DNA of 64,000 nt from Tamilnaduibacter salinus (GCF_003096655.1 NZ_QEKQ01000006.1:124001-188000); one strand, 5' to 3'; shown: positions 18,915 through 29,149, counted from the stretch's first letter. Translations and numbers: made by a program. Notes: generated from the letters alone by a model not told the origin.

Positions 18915-19049
18915 CGTGAAAAGAGAGGTCGATAAAAGAATAGAGGTTGAGCCACAGAATCCACGGAAGAACACGGAAAAAGAACCGTTCTAAATCTCGC
19001 CCGAAGGGTATTTCCGTGTTTTTCCGTGGATTCCGTGGCTAACCCCGGA
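18915..19049. repeat. Convergent-junction inverted repeat, copy 2
   Basis: The gap between converging trmL and secB. The left arm (18949-18983: GCCACAGAATCCACGGAAG then AACACGGAAAAA) is complementary to the right arm (19011-19042: TTTCCGTGTTTTTCCGTGG then ATTCCGTGGC) over about 32 bases with roughly three mismatches. The two arms are separated by about 27 bases. A two-way terminator is the simplest role. Confidence 0.85.
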
Positions 19050-19547
19050 TCAGTGCGCCTGCTCTTCGCCAGCCGCTTCTTCCTGCTTGCGCTTGAGCGC
19101 CTGCTGGTAGATGGCGTCGAAGTTGACCGGTGCGAGCATCAGCGCCGGGAAGCTGCCCTTGTTGACGATGTTGTCGATGCTTTCACGGGCATACGGGAAC
19201 AGCACGTTCGGGCAGTAGGCGCCGAGCATCTGGCCCAGTTGGGCGCCTTCGATGTTCTTCACCATGAACACACCCGCCTGCTGGATCTCAACAATGTAGG
19301 CCACCTGTTCTTCCGCCTTCGCGGTCAGCGTCAGGGACAGAACGACTTCGTACTGGTTCTCGCTGATCTGGGTGTGGCTGGTGTTCAGGTCCAGATTGAC
19401 CTGCGGCTTCCACTGCTCCTGAAACACCGTCGGCGAGTTCGGCGACTCGAAGGACAGGTCCTTGATGTAGATCCGCTGCAGCGCAAACTGCGGTTGGTTT
19501 TCCTGATTCTGTTCGTTTCCGGCAGCTGCCTGATCGTTCTCAGCCAT
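19050..19547 (-). CDS. secB: Protein-export chaperone SecB
   Basis: A 165-residue SecB, the tetrameric chaperone that holds precursors unfolded and delivers them to SecA. Conserved stretches include IYIKDLSFESPNSP, VVLSLTLTAKA, QAGVFMVKNI and the region LGAYCPNVLFPYARE. The first 18 residues form a Gln/Asn-rich acidic tail and the last 15 are acidic. In E. coli grxC lies between yibN and secB. Here secB follows the rhodanese gene directly, after a 134-base gap, with no glutaredoxin gene. Confidence 0.96.
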   Translation of the reverse strand: MAENDQAAAGNEQNQENQPQFALQRIYIKDLSFESPNSPTVFQEQWKPQVNLDLNTSHTQISENQYEVVLSLTLTAKAEEQVAYIVEIQQAGVFMVKNIEGAQLGQMLGAYCPNVLFPYARESIDNIVNKGSFPALMLAPVNFDAIYQQALKRKQEEAAGEEQAH

Positions 19548-19681
19548 GGTTCGTTCCTTTGTTGTGTCATCGGATGATGTCGGTACAGATCCGCTACTCT
19601 ACCCCAAACATCATCACCGTATTGTGAAACCGTGCGTCAGTTACCACCGCGATTCAAGCGCAGGCCGACCAACGGCACCGG

Positions 19682-20101
19682 TTACTTCTTCTTTTTCAGC
19701 GGCAGATTCGCCCCTTTCCACTCGGCGATACCGCCGTTCATCCGCACCACATTCTGGTAGCCGGCGGCCACCAGCTGCTTGACCGCGGTCGCTGAATGCT
19801 GGCCCATCTTATCCGTGACGATGATCTGCTTCTCGCCCTCTTTCTTCAACTCATCCATCCGATCCTTGAGGGTCGACAGCGGCATGTGGATCGCGCCGTT
19901 GATGTGCCCTTCCGAGTATTCCTTCTTCTCGCGGACATCCAGAATCACGGCCTCATCACGATTGATCCGGTTCACCGCCTCCTGCGGGCTGACCTTCTTG
20001 CCACCCCGTTGGGTTTCCACAAAAATCACCGCCACCAGCAGCACCACAAAAGCGGACACCAGAATGTAGTGATTGGTGACGAATTCGAACAGCTGTTCCA
20101 T
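19682..20101 (-). CDS. yibN: Membrane-anchored rhodanese-like protein (YibN-like), active-site cysteine missing
   Basis: A 139-residue protein with one N-terminal membrane helix (about residues 11-29) and a cytoplasmic rhodanese domain (VILDVREKKEYSEGHINGAIHMP). The active-site loop, usually C-x-x-G-x-x, reads TDKMGQHS, with Asp97 where the sulfur-carrying cysteine should be, so sulfurtransferase activity is unlikely. Position next to secB and opposite gpmI matches E. coli yibN. The gene looks intact otherwise and ends in a lysine run. A binding or scaffold role in the membrane is an inference. Confidence 0.85.
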   Translation of the reverse strand: MEQLFEFVTNHYILVSAFVVLLVAVIFVETQRGGKKVSPQEAVNRINRDEAVILDVREKKEYSEGHINGAIHMPLSTLKDRMDELKKEGEKQIIVTDKMGQHSATAVKQLVAAGYQNVVRMNGGIAEWKGANLPLKKKK

Positions 20102-20251
20102 GGTTGGGCCTTAAACACGAAGTGAAAAGAGGGTGAGATTATACACACGGCGGGGAGGCCACAGAAACCGCGGCACATAGCCGCAAGCGCCCAAAACCGT
20201 TAAAATTGCGGTCCAGTTTCTAAACCCGTTCATGACCGACCGGACAACACC

Positions 20252-21799
20252 ATGACTGAATCGCGCAAGACGACGGCACTGATTATTCTCGACGGCTGGG
20301 GTCACCGTGACCCGAGCGAGGACAACGCCATCAGCTCGGCCAATACACCATTCTATGACCGTATCTGGCAGGAGCAGCCGAAGACGCTGATCAACACCTC
20401 CGGCATGTTCGTCGGCCTGCCCAGCGGCCAGATGGGGAACTCCGAGGTGGGTCACATGAATCTCGGCGCCGGTCGGGTCGTGTACCAGAGCCTGACGCGC
20501 ATCGACAAGGACATCGAAGACGGTCGCTTTGCTGAAAATCCGGTGCTGGCCGCGGCCGTCGACAAGGCCGTTGCGAACGACCGCACCGTGCACCTGATGG
20601 GCCTGATGTCACCGGGGGGCGTTCATTCCCACGAGGACCACATCATTGCCGCGGCGGAGATGGCCGTCGCCCGGGGCGCAAAAACCGTCCACGTCCACGC
20701 GTTCCTGGACGGCCGCGACATGCCACCGCGCAGTGCCGAAGCCTCACTGGTGAAGGTCGACGCCCGACTGAAGGAACTCGGCGTGGGCCGCATTGCCTCC
20801 ATCGTGGGCCGCTACTACGCCATGGACCGGGATAACCGCTGGGAGCGGGTCGAAGAAGCCTATAACCTCCTCACCACCGGCGACGCCCCCTATGCCGCCA
20901 GTTCCGCCGTCGAGGGCCTGAACGCCGCCTACGAGCGGGACGAGAACGACGAGTTCGTGCGCGCCACCCGCATCCAGGCCGATGGCGATGCGGACGCCAC
21001 CATCCAGGATGGTGACTCGGTGCTGTACATGAACTTCCGTGCCGACCGGGCCCGCGAGATGACCCGCGTGTTCGTCGAGGACGATTTCGACGGCTTCACG
21101 CGTGACAAGCACCCGAAGCTGGCCGAATTCGTCATGCTCACCGAGTATTCCGCGGACATCGACACGGCCTGCGCCTACCCGCCGGAAACACTTGTGAACA
21201 CACTGGGCGAGTACATGCAGTCCCAGCACAAGACCCAGCTTCGCATTGCCGAGACCGAGAAGTACGCCCACGTCACCTTCTTTTTCAGCGGCGGCCGTGA
21301 GACCCCGTACGAGGGTGAAGACCGCATCCTGGTGCCTTCCCCGAAAGTGGCCACTTACGACCTCCAGCCGGAGATGAGTGCCCCCGAGGTGACGGAGAAG
21401 CTGTGCGAGGCCATCCGCAGCCAGAAGTACGACCTGGTGGTCTGCAACTACGCCAACGGCGACATGGTGGGCCACACCGGCAGCTTGGAAGCGGCCGTCA
21501 CGGCAGCGGAAACCGTGGATCAGAGTCTCAGCCAGATTGCCGCCGCGCTGGAAGAGGTTCAGGGCGAGGCGCTGATCACCGCGGACCACGGCAACTGCGA
21601 GCAGATGTCCGACCCGGAAACCGGCCAGCAGCACACCGCGCACACCACCGGCCCGGTGCCGCTGATCTACCTCGGCCATCGCCCGGTCACGCTTCACGAC
21701 GATGGCAGTCTCAGCGATGTCGCGCCGTCACTGCTCACGCTCATGGGCCTGGAAAAGCCCGGGGAGATGACCGGACACTCCCTGGTCACACTCAACTGA
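20252..21799 (+). CDS. gpmI: 2,3-bisphosphoglycerate-independent phosphoglycerate mutase
   Basis: A 515-residue alkaline-phosphatase-superfamily enzyme interconverting 3- and 2-phosphoglycerate in glycolysis and gluconeogenesis. The phospho-serine is Ser64 in [17 protein letters not shown], and metal ligands are visible in [19 protein letters not shown] and [13 protein letters not shown]. Length is typical. It is divergent from yibN and leads gpmI-envC-ctpA-yibQ, the same neighbourhood as in E. coli except for ctpA. Confidence 0.97.
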   Translation: MTESRKTTALIILDGWGHRDPSEDNAISSANTPFYDRIWQEQPKTLINTSGMFVGLPSGQMGNSEVGHMNLGAGRVVYQSLTRIDKDIEDGRFAENPVLAAAVDKAVANDRTVHLMGLMSPGGVHSHEDHIIAAAEMAVARGAKTVHVHAFLDGRDMPPRSAEASLVKVDARLKELGVGRIASIVGRYYAMDRDNRWERVEEAYNLLTTGDAPYAASSAVEGLNAAYERDENDEFVRATRIQADGDADATIQDGDSVLYMNFRADRAREMTRVFVEDDFDGFTRDKHPKLAEFVMLTEYSADIDTACAYPPETLVNTLGEYMQSQHKTQLRIAETEKYAHVTFFFSGGRETPYEGEDRILVPSPKVATYDLQPEMSAPEVTEKLCEAIRSQKYDLVVCNYANGDMVGHTGSLEAAVTAAETVDQSLSQIAAALEEVQGEALITADHGNCEQMSDPETGQQHTAHTTGPVPLIYLGHRPVTLHDDGSLSDVAPSLLTLMGLEKPGEMTGHSLVTLN

Positions 21800-21816
21800 T
21801 CCGGGTGCGCAGTGGG

Positions 21817-22974
21817 ATGAATCGCATCACCGGCGCGACACTGCGCCGGTGGGTTCTGGGCGCGTCACTGGCGCTGGGAGCGTCCGGTGCGTCCCTCGCT
21901 GCGCCGGATGTCTCTCCCGAGAAGATCGAAGCGCTCAAGGAAAAGATCGCAGACATCGACGACTGGCTGAACGACGCCCGGCAGGACCGGTCAGAACTCG
22001 AGGAGGCGCTCGCCACCGCCGAGCGCCGCATCAGCGATCTCAAACGCGAACGCCGGGATCTGCGCCGCCGCATCCGTGAGCAGCAGGACCGGCTGGAAAC
22101 GCTGGAAGCGAAGGAACGCCGACTGAGCCGTGAGCTGGACAATCGCCGCGAACAACTCGCCGCTCAGCTGCGGGCCGCCTGGATGACCGGGGATGCCCCT
22201 GCCCTCAAGGTCCTGCTCAACGAGAGCGACCCCCAGAAACTGGCCCGGCTGATGACCTACCACCAGCACATCAGCCAGCACACCCTGGGGCAGATCGACG
22301 ACTTTAACCGCACGCTCGAACAGCTCGAGACCACCCGGCGGCAGGCACGCCGCGCCAAGGCCTCGCTGCGGGATTCGGAGCGCGAGCTTGCCCGGCAACA
22401 AACGCACCTTCAGAACGCGCAGGACAAGCGTCAGCGCACGCTGGCCCTGCTGGAATCCGATATTGAGGAGAAACGCTCCCGCCGTGAGCAACTGGTCGCG
22501 GACCGTGAACGGCTCGAAGAGCTGCTCCGGGACGTTCAGGAAGCCGTCGCGAACCTCTCCGCGCCCACCGACGCCGCACCGTTCAAATCCCGGCGCAACG
22601 AGCTGCCCTGGCCGGTCGACGGACGCGTCATCAGCCACTACGGCGAGAGCCTCCATGAAGGGCGCCTGCGCCAGAACGGTCTGGCGATCGAGACCCGCCG
22701 GGAGGCCAACGTCTCAGCCGTGCATTATGGCCGGGTGGTGTTCTCGAACTGGCTGCGCGGATTTGGCCTGATGACCATCATCGATCATGGTGATGGCTTC
22801 ATGAGCCTGTACGGCAACAACTCAAGTCTGCTCAAGTCGCCAGGCGATTGGGTCCGGGCGGGCGAAACCATCGCGATTGCCGGCAATGGTGACGCAGACG
22901 ACACGCCGCGTGTGTATTTCGAGATTCGCCAGGGCGGCCGGCCTGTGGACCCGGAAAGCTGGCTGAAACAGTGA
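21817..22974 (+). CDS. envC: Murein hydrolase activator EnvC
   Basis: A 385-residue periplasmic protein. A signal peptide (to about residue 28) is followed by a long coiled coil (about 35-260) rich in Glu, Arg and Lys, and a C-terminal LytM/M23 domain (about 275-385). The M23 zinc ligands are lost: the first His site reads NGLAIE and the usual HFEIR reads YFEIR. That is the EnvC condition, in which the domain activates amidases at the division site but does not cut peptidoglycan itself. It begins 17 bases after gpmI; a GTG at 21805 is an alternative start. Confidence 0.92.
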   Translation: MNRITGATLRRWVLGASLALGASGASLAAPDVSPEKIEALKEKIADIDDWLNDARQDRSELEEALATAERRISDLKRERRDLRRRIREQQDRLETLEAKERRLSRELDNRREQLAAQLRAAWMTGDAPALKVLLNESDPQKLARLMTYHQHISQHTLGQIDDFNRTLEQLETTRRQARRAKASLRDSERELARQQTHLQNAQDKRQRTLALLESDIEEKRSRREQLVADRERLEELLRDVQEAVANLSAPTDAAPFKSRRNELPWPVDGRVISHYGESLHEGRLRQNGLAIETRREANVSAVHYGRVVFSNWLRGFGLMTIIDHGDGFMSLYGNNSSLLKSPGDWVRAGETIAIAGNGDADDTPRVYFEIRQGGRPVDPESWLKQ

Positions 22975-23105
22975 ACCAGTAACAGTCCTGCACGGTCCGG
23001 ACTGACAAAACCCGTTGCAGGCGGCATACTTGTGACATCCGTTGCGCCGGAAATCCTCCGGGTTCAGCGGTACCGAACCCACTCGAAGGCTTCGACCAAT
23101 ACAAC

Positions 23106-24536
23106 ATGACGACAATGACGATTGCCCGACTGACCGCTTCTGCACTCCTTGCCACCAGCCTGGTGCTGGCCGTGCCCGTTGCCACCCACGCCGCGGAACC
23201 CGAGGTTCCCGAAGCCACCGGTGGCAAGAAGGACGACGGCAACACGCTGATTCAGGAGACAGCCGACGGGAAGACCGTGGAAGTCGACCTGCCGGACCCG
23301 GAAAAGCAGCTTCCACTGAAGGATCTGCGCCAGTTCACCGAGGTGTTCGGCCGCATCCGCGAGGCCTACGTGGAGGAAGTCGACGACCGCACTCTGCTGG
23401 AGAATGCGATCAAGGGCATGCTGTCCGGTCTGGACCCGCATTCGGCCTACCTCGCGCCCAAGGCCTATGAGGAGCTTGAAGAAAGCACCAGCGGCGAGTT
23501 CGGCGGGCTTGGCATCGAAGTCGGCATGGAGAACGGCTTCGTCAAAGTGATCGCGCCCATCGACGGCACCCCGGCACAGAAGGCCGGCGTGCAGGCGGGC
23601 GACACCATCGTCAAACTCGGCGACCAACCGGTGAAGGGCATGAACCTGGAGGAAGCCGTCAACATCATGCGCGGCAAGCCCGGCACCGAGCTCACGCTCA
23701 CCATCGTGCGGGAATCACGCAGCAAACCGCTGGAGATTACCGTCAAGCGTGACGTCATCCAGGTCACCAGCATCCGTTCCCGCATGCTTCAGCCGGGGTA
23801 CGGGTACCTGCGTGTCACCCAGTTCCAGGCCGACACGGGCAAGGACTTTGTGAAGACCATTGACGAACTCGAGTCGAAGAACGACGGCCAGCTCGATGGC
23901 CTGATCATCGACCTGCGCAATAACCCGGGCGGCGTCCTGCAGGCCGCTGTGGAATCCGCCGACGCGCTGCTCGATGGCGGGCTGGTGGTCTACACCGAAG
24001 GCCGCATCAAGAGTTCCAAGTTGCGCTTCAACGCCGAACCGGGCGACGAGACCAACGGCACCCCGATCGTCGTGCTGATCAACGGCGGTTCCGCCTCGGC
24101 CTCTGAAATCCTCGCCGGTGCGCTGCAGGACCACGACCGCGCCGTCATCATGGGTACCGAGTCGTTCGGCAAGGGCTCCGTCCAGACCATCATGCCACTG
24201 GACGAAACCCACGCGATCAAACTTACCACGGCCCGCTACTACACACCGGACGGGCGCTCGATCCAGGCCAAGGGCATCCATCCCGATGTGGTCGTGCGCC
24301 CCGCGAAACTGACTGAGCTGGACAGCCAGCCCTTCTTCACCGAGGCGGACCTGAGCGGCCATCTCGAAGGCGAAGCGCCTGAGGACAAACCGGCAAACAG
24401 TGACCCGTCGCAGGAACAAGACGAGGACCGGAAAGAGGCCTCGCTGCTGGAGCGGGACTTCCAGCTCCAGAGTGCCCTCAACCTGCTTCAGGGGCTGAAC
24501 ATTCTTGGCGAGAAAAAGGGAGTCAGCACGGAGTGA
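23106..24536 (+). CDS. ctpA: S41 family C-terminal processing protease
   Basis: A 476-residue exported serine protease. A signal peptide ends near residue 30. An N-terminal helical region is followed by a PDZ domain (GGLGIEVGMENGFVKVIAPIDGTPAQKAGVQAGD, given in parts as GGLGIEV and AQKAGVQAGD) and the protease domain. The catalytic Ser lies in GGSASASEIL (about residue 328) and the Lys in FGKGSVQT (about 354), the Ser-Lys dyad of the family. The C-terminal 60 residues are acidic and charged. It likely trims periplasmic or lipoprotein targets involved in wall growth, consistent with envC next door. Confidence 0.93.
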   Translation: MTTMTIARLTASALLATSLVLAVPVATHAAEPEVPEATGGKKDDGNTLIQETADGKTVEVDLPDPEKQLPLKDLRQFTEVFGRIREAYVEEVDDRTLLENAIKGMLSGLDPHSAYLAPKAYEELEESTSGEFGGLGIEVGMENGFVKVIAPIDGTPAQKAGVQAGDTIVKLGDQPVKGMNLEEAVNIMRGKPGTELTLTIVRESRSKPLEITVKRDVIQVTSIRSRMLQPGYGYLRVTQFQADTGKDFVKTIDELESKNDGQLDGLIIDLRNNPGGVLQAAVESADALLDGGLVVYTEGRIKSSKLRFNAEPGDETNGTPIVVLINGGSASASEILAGALQDHDRAVIMGTESFGKGSVQTIMPLDETHAIKLTTARYYTPDGRSIQAKGIHPDVVVRPAKLTELDSQPFFTEADLSGHLEGEAPEDKPANSDPSQEQDEDRKEASLLERDFQLQSALNLLQGLNILGEKKGVSTE

Positions 24537-25372
24537 GCCGGGCGGTGACGCGACGATCAACGCGGCTCCGGTCTCTGGCGACCGGCCTGCTACTGGCGCT
24601 GTCGAGTATCGGCGCGCAGGCCGGTGGCGAGGGGCCACCGCCAACCATCGCGATCATCATCGATGACATGGGGAATAACATCACCCAGGGCCGGCGACTG
24701 ATCGAAATGGATCAGCCCCTGACGCTCGCCTTCCTGCCCTACCGCCGCCATACCCGGGCACTGGCCAAGTCGGCCCACGCCAACCGCAAGGAAATCATGC
24801 TCCACGCCCCCATGGCGAACACCCGCCGTCTGTCGCTTGGCCCGGGCGGGCTGGAAGCGGGCATGGGCGAGCACGGTATCACCGGCACCTTGCGCCGGGC
24901 GCTAAAGGCCATCCCCCACGTCAAAGGCGTCAACAACCATATGGGCAGCCTGTTGACGCAGCAGCTCGCCCCCATGCGCTGGATCATGTCGGAACTCGAC
25001 CGTTACCCGCTCTACTTCGTCGACAGTCGCACCATTGCCAGCTCTGTTGCCGCCGACGCCGCCCGCGACCGGCGGATTCCCCACCTGAGCCGGGACGTCT
25101 TCCTCGACCATAAGACCACCACCGAGTACGTCGATGCCCAGTTCCAGAAACTGATCGCCACGGCCCGGCGCAATGGCACCGCCATCGCCATCGGGCATCC
25201 GCACAAGGTCACTGTGGATTATCTGGAGAAACACCTGCCGGAACTGGACCAGCAAGGCATCGCCGTCGCCACCGTCAGCAGCCTCTGGGCCATGCGGCAC
25301 GACAATCGGCGGATGTTTGTGGAAGGCGAAAAGCAGGCCGTCGCACCGGCGTTGGCGAAGAAGGACGAGTGA
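24533..25372 (+). CDS. yibQ: Divergent polysaccharide deacetylase family protein (YibQ)
   Basis: A 279-residue exported protein of the DUF610 divergent polysaccharide deacetylase family. It starts at a GTG overlapping the ctpA stop by four bases (GTGA), so translation is coupled. A signal peptide ends near residue 33. Family motifs are clear: IAIIIDDMGNN at the start of the catalytic fold, EIMLHAPM, GVNNHMGSLLT and YFVDSRT. Substrate is unproven, though a wall or envelope glycan is inferred from the family and from the envC/ctpA context. Confidence 0.9.
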   Translation: MSRAVTRRSTRLRSLATGLLLALSSIGAQAGGEGPPPTIAIIIDDMGNNITQGRRLIEMDQPLTLAFLPYRRHTRALAKSAHANRKEIMLHAPMANTRRLSLGPGGLEAGMGEHGITGTLRRALKAIPHVKGVNNHMGSLLTQQLAPMRWIMSELDRYPLYFVDSRTIASSVAADAARDRRIPHLSRDVFLDHKTTTEYVDAQFQKLIATARRNGTAIAIGHPHKVTVDYLEKHLPELDQQGIAVATVSSLWAMRHDNRRMFVEGEKQAVAPALAKKDE

Positions 25373-25590
25373 TCGATTCGCCGCGGAAAGGCGCGGAAGA
25401 ACGCGGAAATCGCCCTGCGGGCGGCCACTTTAGTTACAAGTTAAAAGTCGCAAGTTACAAGAAGGGACAGCGGGCGGGATAAAGACAAGCTCTTCAGCCC
25501 CCATGAGAAACGAGCCGGGGATCAAGCACTTGCCACTTTCAACTTGCTACTCATTGTTTTCCGCGGATTCCGCGGCAAAAACACCTCACC
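25373..25590. repeat. Convergent-junction inverted repeat, copy 3 (nested)
   Basis: The gap between converging yibQ and hisF. Outer arms carry the CGCGG variant: GATTCGCCGCGGAAAGGCG then CGGAAGAACGCGGAAA (25375-25409) against TTTTCCGCGGATTCCGCGGC (25557-25576). A second inverted repeat is nested inside: TTACAAGTTAAAAGTCGCAA (25434-25453) against CTTGCCACTTTCAACTTGCTA (25529-25548, complementary with a few mismatches). The inner unit differs in sequence from the inner unit of copy 1, though both are AAGT-rich. Confidence 0.85.
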
Positions 25591-26364
25591 TCACTCCCTC
25601 ACCTCAATCCCCTGCTCCGCCATGAATCGCTTGGCTTCGGGGATGGTGTGTTCGCCGAAGTGGAAGATGGAGGCGGCGAGGACGGCGTCGGCGTGGCCGT
25701 CTTTGATGCCATCGACCAGGTGCTGGAGCGTGCCGACACCCCCTGACGCGATGACGGGGACGGAGACGGCGTCGCTGACCGCGCGGGTCAGGCCGATGTT
25801 GAAGCCGGCCTTGGTGCCGTCCCGGTCCATACTGGTCAGCAGCAGCTCACCCGCGCCCAGGTCGACCATCTTCTGCGCCCACTCGACCGCATCCAGCCCG
25901 GTGGGCTTGCGACCGCCATGGGTGAAGATCTCCCAGCGCAGCGGCTCGCCGTCTTCGCTGACCTGCTTGGCGTCCAGCGCCACGACGATGCACTGACGCC
26001 CGAAGCGCTCAGCCGCCTCGCGCACGAATTCCGGGTTAAACACCGCCGCCGTGTTGATCGACACCTTGTCGGCACCGGCGTTGAGCAGCTTGCGGATGTC
26101 CTCCACCGTGCGCACGCCACCGCCGACGGTCAGCGGAATGAACACCTGGCTGGCCATGCGCTCGACCGTCTCGTAAGTGGTGTCCCGGCTCTCATGACTG
26201 GCGGTGATGTCCAGGAACGTGATTTCGTCCGCGCCCTGCTCGTTGTACTTGCGAGCCACCTCGACCGGGTCGCCGGCATCGCGGATGTCGACGAAGTTCA
26301 CGCCCTTCACGACACGACCCTTGTCCACATCGAGGCAGGGAATGATGCGTTTGGCGACGGTCAT
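25591..26364 (-). CDS. hisF: Imidazole glycerol phosphate synthase subunit HisF
   Basis: A 257-residue (beta/alpha)8 cyclase subunit that uses ammonia from HisH to form imidazole glycerol phosphate and AICAR from PRFAR. The [18 protein letters not shown] start, [10 protein letters not shown] and [14 protein letters not shown] segments are standard, including the two catalytic aspartates. The start at 26364 is the classic [14 protein letters not shown]-terminus. It overlaps the hisA stop by four bases. It is the last gene of hisB-H-A-F. Confidence 0.97.
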   Translation of the reverse strand: MTVAKRIIPCLDVDKGRVVKGVNFVDIRDAGDPVEVARKYNEQGADEITFLDITASHESRDTTYETVERMASQVFIPLTVGGGVRTVEDIRKLLNAGADKVSINTAAVFNPEFVREAAERFGRQCIVVALDAKQVSEDGEPLRWEIFTHGGRKPTGLDAVEWAQKMVDLGAGELLLTSMDRDGTKAGFNIGLTRAVSDAVSVPVIASGGVGTLQHLVDGIKDGHADAVLAASIFHFGEHTIPEAKRFMAEQGIEVRE

Positions 26365-27104
26365 GCGCCTGTCTCCTGCTCGTCGCACCAGCGCTGCGCC
26401 TCGGCCACGTCCAGTGAGCCTTCGTAGATCGCGCGGCCCGTGATGGCGCCGAGAATGCCCCGGTCCGCGACGGCGTTCAAACGCTGGATGTCGTTCATGT
26501 CGGTAATGCCGCCGGAGGCGATGACCGGCAGGCCGCATCCTTCCGCCAACGCAGCGGTCTGCTCGACGTTCACGCCCTGCATCATGCCGTCCCGGCTGAT
26601 GTCGGTGTACACAATCGAGGACACGCCGTCGGAGGCAAACCGGCTGGCCAGATCCGTCGCCTTTATCTCGGACACTTCGGCCCAGCCATCCGTGGCGACC
26701 CGACCGTCCTGTGCATCCAGCCCGACGATGATATGGCCCGGGAATTCCTTGCACATGCGGGTGACAAAATCCGGCTCCTTGACGGCCTTGGTACCGATGA
26801 TGACCCATTGGACGCCGGCTTTGAGATAGGCCTCAATGGTCTCGCCAGAGCGGATGCCCCCGCCAATCTGTATCGGCAGATCCGGATACGCGCGGGCAAT
26901 CTCGCGGACGATCGCACCATTGACCGGCTCGCCGGCAAACGCCCCGTTCAGGTCCACAAGGTGCAGCCGACGGGCACCCGCCTCAACCCAGCGGGCGGCG
27001 ACGTCCACCGGGTTCTCGGAAAACACGGTGGAGTCATCCATACGGCCCTGGCGAAGCCGAACGCAGTGGCCGTCTTTAAGATCAATCGCGGGAATAATCA
27101 GCAT
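26361..27104 (-). CDS. hisA: ProFAR isomerase HisA
   Basis: A 247-residue (beta/alpha)8 isomerase converting ProFAR to PRFAR in histidine synthesis. Catalytic Asp8 lies in [15 protein letters not shown] and the second aspartate in [13 protein letters not shown]; phosphate-binding [10 protein letters not shown] and ASGGI loops are intact. It lies 25 bases after hisH and overlaps hisF by four bases, as is usual in gammaproteobacteria. Confidence 0.97.
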   Translation of the reverse strand: MLIIPAIDLKDGHCVRLRQGRMDDSTVFSENPVDVAARWVEAGARRLHLVDLNGAFAGEPVNGAIVREIARAYPDLPIQIGGGIRSGETIEAYLKAGVQWVIIGTKAVKEPDFVTRMCKEFPGHIIVGLDAQDGRVATDGWAEVSEIKATDLASRFASDGVSSIVYTDISRDGMMQGVNVEQTAALAEGCGLPVIASGGITDMNDIQRLNAVADRGILGAITGRAIYEGSLDVAEAQRWCDEQETGA

Positions 27105-27129
27105 TGGGGAACTCGGTTATCAGGTTGTG

Positions 27130-27774
27130 TCAGTGACCGGACCAGTGGGCAAAGTTCTTCAGCAGTTGCAGGCCGGCGCGGTGGCTCTTTTCCGGGTGGA
27201 ACTGGACCGCGAAGATATTCTCGCGCGCCACGGCCGCCGCGACGTCCACGCCATAACGGGCACGGCCCACCATGGCGTCATTGCCCTCTGCCTCGGCGTA
27301 ATAGCTGTGCACGAAGTAGAAGCGTTCACCGTCGTCGATGTCATTCCACAGCGGGTGATCGCGCGTCTGCCAGACCCGGTTCCAGCCCATGTGGGGCACC
27401 TTGAGCCGCTGGCCCTCCTCTTCGAGATGGTCGCCGAAATAGCGGACCTCTGCCGGGAACAGGCCGATGCCATCGACGCCGCCATTCTCCTCGCTGCGCG
27501 CCATCAGTGCCTGCATGCCCACGCAGATGCCCAGCAGCGGCCGGTCGGCGGCCACTTCACGCACCAGTTCGTCCACGCCCTGACGGCGGATTTCGGCCAT
27601 GCAGTCACGGATCGCGCCGACGCCGGGCAGCACCACCCGGTCGGCCTGGCGCACGTCATCGGCTTGATCGGTCACCAGCACGCGCTGGTCCGGCGCCACG
27701 TGTTCCAGCGCCTTGCTGGCCGAATGCAGGTTGCCCATGCCGTAGTCGATGATGGCAATGGTGGATGTCGCCAT
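27130..27774 (-). CDS. hisH: Imidazole glycerol phosphate synthase glutaminase subunit HisH
   Basis: A 214-residue class I glutamine amidotransferase that feeds ammonia to HisF. The triad is visible: Cys84 in [11 protein letters not shown], and the His and Glu in AVQFHPEKS near the C-terminus. The oxyanion-strand motif VLPGVGA is also present. It lies 61 bases downstream of hisB within the same operon. Confidence 0.96.
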   Translation of the reverse strand: MATSTIAIIDYGMGNLHSASKALEHVAPDQRVLVTDQADDVRQADRVVLPGVGAIRDCMAEIRRQGVDELVREVAADRPLLGICVGMQALMARSEENGGVDGIGLFPAEVRYFGDHLEEEGQRLKVPHMGWNRVWQTRDHPLWNDIDDGERFYFVHSYYAEAEGNDAMVGRARYGVDVAAAVARENIFAVQFHPEKSHRAGLQLLKNFAHWSGH

Positions 27775-27835
27775 GGAGACTCTTTAGAGGTTATTGGTTG
27801 AATGGGTCAGAGGTTGTCGGGTGAATGGGGCGCCC

Positions 27836-28429
27836 TCAGAGGGCACCCTTGGTCGAGGCAATCACGCCGGCCATGCGCTCGTCCTGCTCGACGGCCATGC
27901 GCAGGGCCCGGCCGAACGCCTTGAACACCGTTTCGATCTGGTGGTGGCTGTTCTTGCCCTTGAGGTTGTCGATGTGGACGGTCGTCATGGAGTGATTCAC
28001 GAAACCGTGGAAGAACTCCTCAAACAGGTCCACGTCGAAGCCGCCGACCGAGGCGCGGGTAAACGGAACGTCCATGTGCAGGCCGGGACGGCCGGACAGG
28101 TCGATCACCACGCGGGACAGCGCTTCGTCCAGCGGCACGTAGGCGTGGCCGTAGCGGTAGATGCCCTTCTTGTCACCAACGGCCTTGGCAAACGCCTGAC
28201 CCAGCGTGATGCCGATGTCCTCCACCGTGTGGTGGTCATCGATGTGCAGGTCGCCCTCGGCACGGATGTCCAGATCCACCAGGCCATGCCGGGCAATCTG
28301 ATCCATCATGTGCTCAAGGAACGGCACGCCGGTTTTGAACGACGACTGCCCCGTGCCATCGAGATTGATGCTCGCAGTGATGCGGGTTTCCAGCGTATTA
28401 CGCTCGACCTCTGCCTTGCGTTCGGCCAT
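27836..28429 (-). CDS. hisB: Imidazoleglycerol-phosphate dehydratase HisB
   Basis: A 197-residue monofunctional dehydratase, without the phosphatase domain that is fused to it in E. coli. The two metal-binding DHHxxED-type motifs are intact: [11 protein letters not shown] and GKNSHHQIE, with the [13 protein letters not shown] segment. It opens the hisBHAF cluster and is preceded by an 84-base gap to the SRPBCC gene, which reads the same way. The histidinol-phosphatase must be encoded elsewhere. Confidence 0.96.
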   Translation of the reverse strand: MAERKAEVERNTLETRITASINLDGTGQSSFKTGVPFLEHMMDQIARHGLVDLDIRAEGDLHIDDHHTVEDIGITLGQAFAKAVGDKKGIYRYGHAYVPLDEALSRVVIDLSGRPGLHMDVPFTRASVGGFDVDLFEEFFHGFVNHSMTTVHIDNLKGKNSHHQIETVFKAFGRALRMAVEQDERMAGVIASTKGAL

Positions 28430-28513
28430 GGTGACTCCAGAAATGCCAGATCAGGCGCACAGTATACCGATTCTGGCGGCAATTCTCATCGTGCGTCGCT
28501 CAACGCGGGCCGA

Positions 28514-28975
28514 TCAGAACGCCTTTTTGAGATTCTCCATGTACTGGTCCACCAGGTCATTGAACTGGTGTTTCACGACAGGGCTGATGGCCAGCTTGAG
28601 CATCCCCGGCAGTGGCAGGGTCAGTTCCGCATTCGTGCGAAAGACGACGTGAGTCTCGCTGTCGCTCTTCTTTTTGAGCGTCCAGCTCCCCTGCACCAAC
28701 CCGTTGCCCTCGCCCTTCACCGGTTCCCAGGTGATGCGCCCGGCATCCCGGTCGTCCTGATACCGGCAGGCATAGATGGACTGGATGGAGTGGCGGTCCA
28801 CGCCAATCTTCTCCATCTCCCAGCGGTAGGTGTTGTCGCCAAGATCGACCATTTCATGCAGCTTGGGAAAGTGCGCAGCGGATTTTGGCACGTCCGCCAG
28901 CAGGTCAAATACGTCGTCGTAACCGGCCGGCAGATCCAGCTCGCGGTTCAATTCAATCGTGATGGTAATCGCCAC
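28514..28975 (-). CDS. SRPBCC (START-like) domain protein
   Basis: A 153-residue single-domain protein of the SRPBCC/polyketide-cyclase-like fold. The N-terminal strand (MAITITIELNRELDLPAGYDDVFDLLADV) and the C-terminal long helix (KHQFNDLVDQYMENLKKAF, given in part) are the normal cues, with a GSWTLKKK strand between. Such proteins bind hydrophobic ligands or act as lipid-linked chaperones. No signal peptide is seen. It may share a transcript with hisB downstream, but a functional link to histidine synthesis is not evident. Confidence 0.75.
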   Translation of the reverse strand: MAITITIELNRELDLPAGYDDVFDLLADVPKSAAHFPKLHEMVDLGDNTYRWEMEKIGVDRHSIQSIYACRYQDDRDAGRITWEPVKGEGNGLVQGSWTLKKKSDSETHVVFRTNAELTLPLPGMLKLAISPVVKHQFNDLVDQYMENLKKAF

Positions 28976-29149
28976 CGCAGACTCCTTCGTCTCTGATCGT
29001 TATTGTCTTTGTTGAGGAACCTCAAGGCTACCGCACTCGCCCTACGCGTCAATGGGAACCTTCTTCATGGCGACACTCGTTCAGACAGTGGCGGTTCAAC
29101 AAACCGTCATGCGGTGGTTCTGGCCGCCCCGCGAGCCTGTGCATTATGC

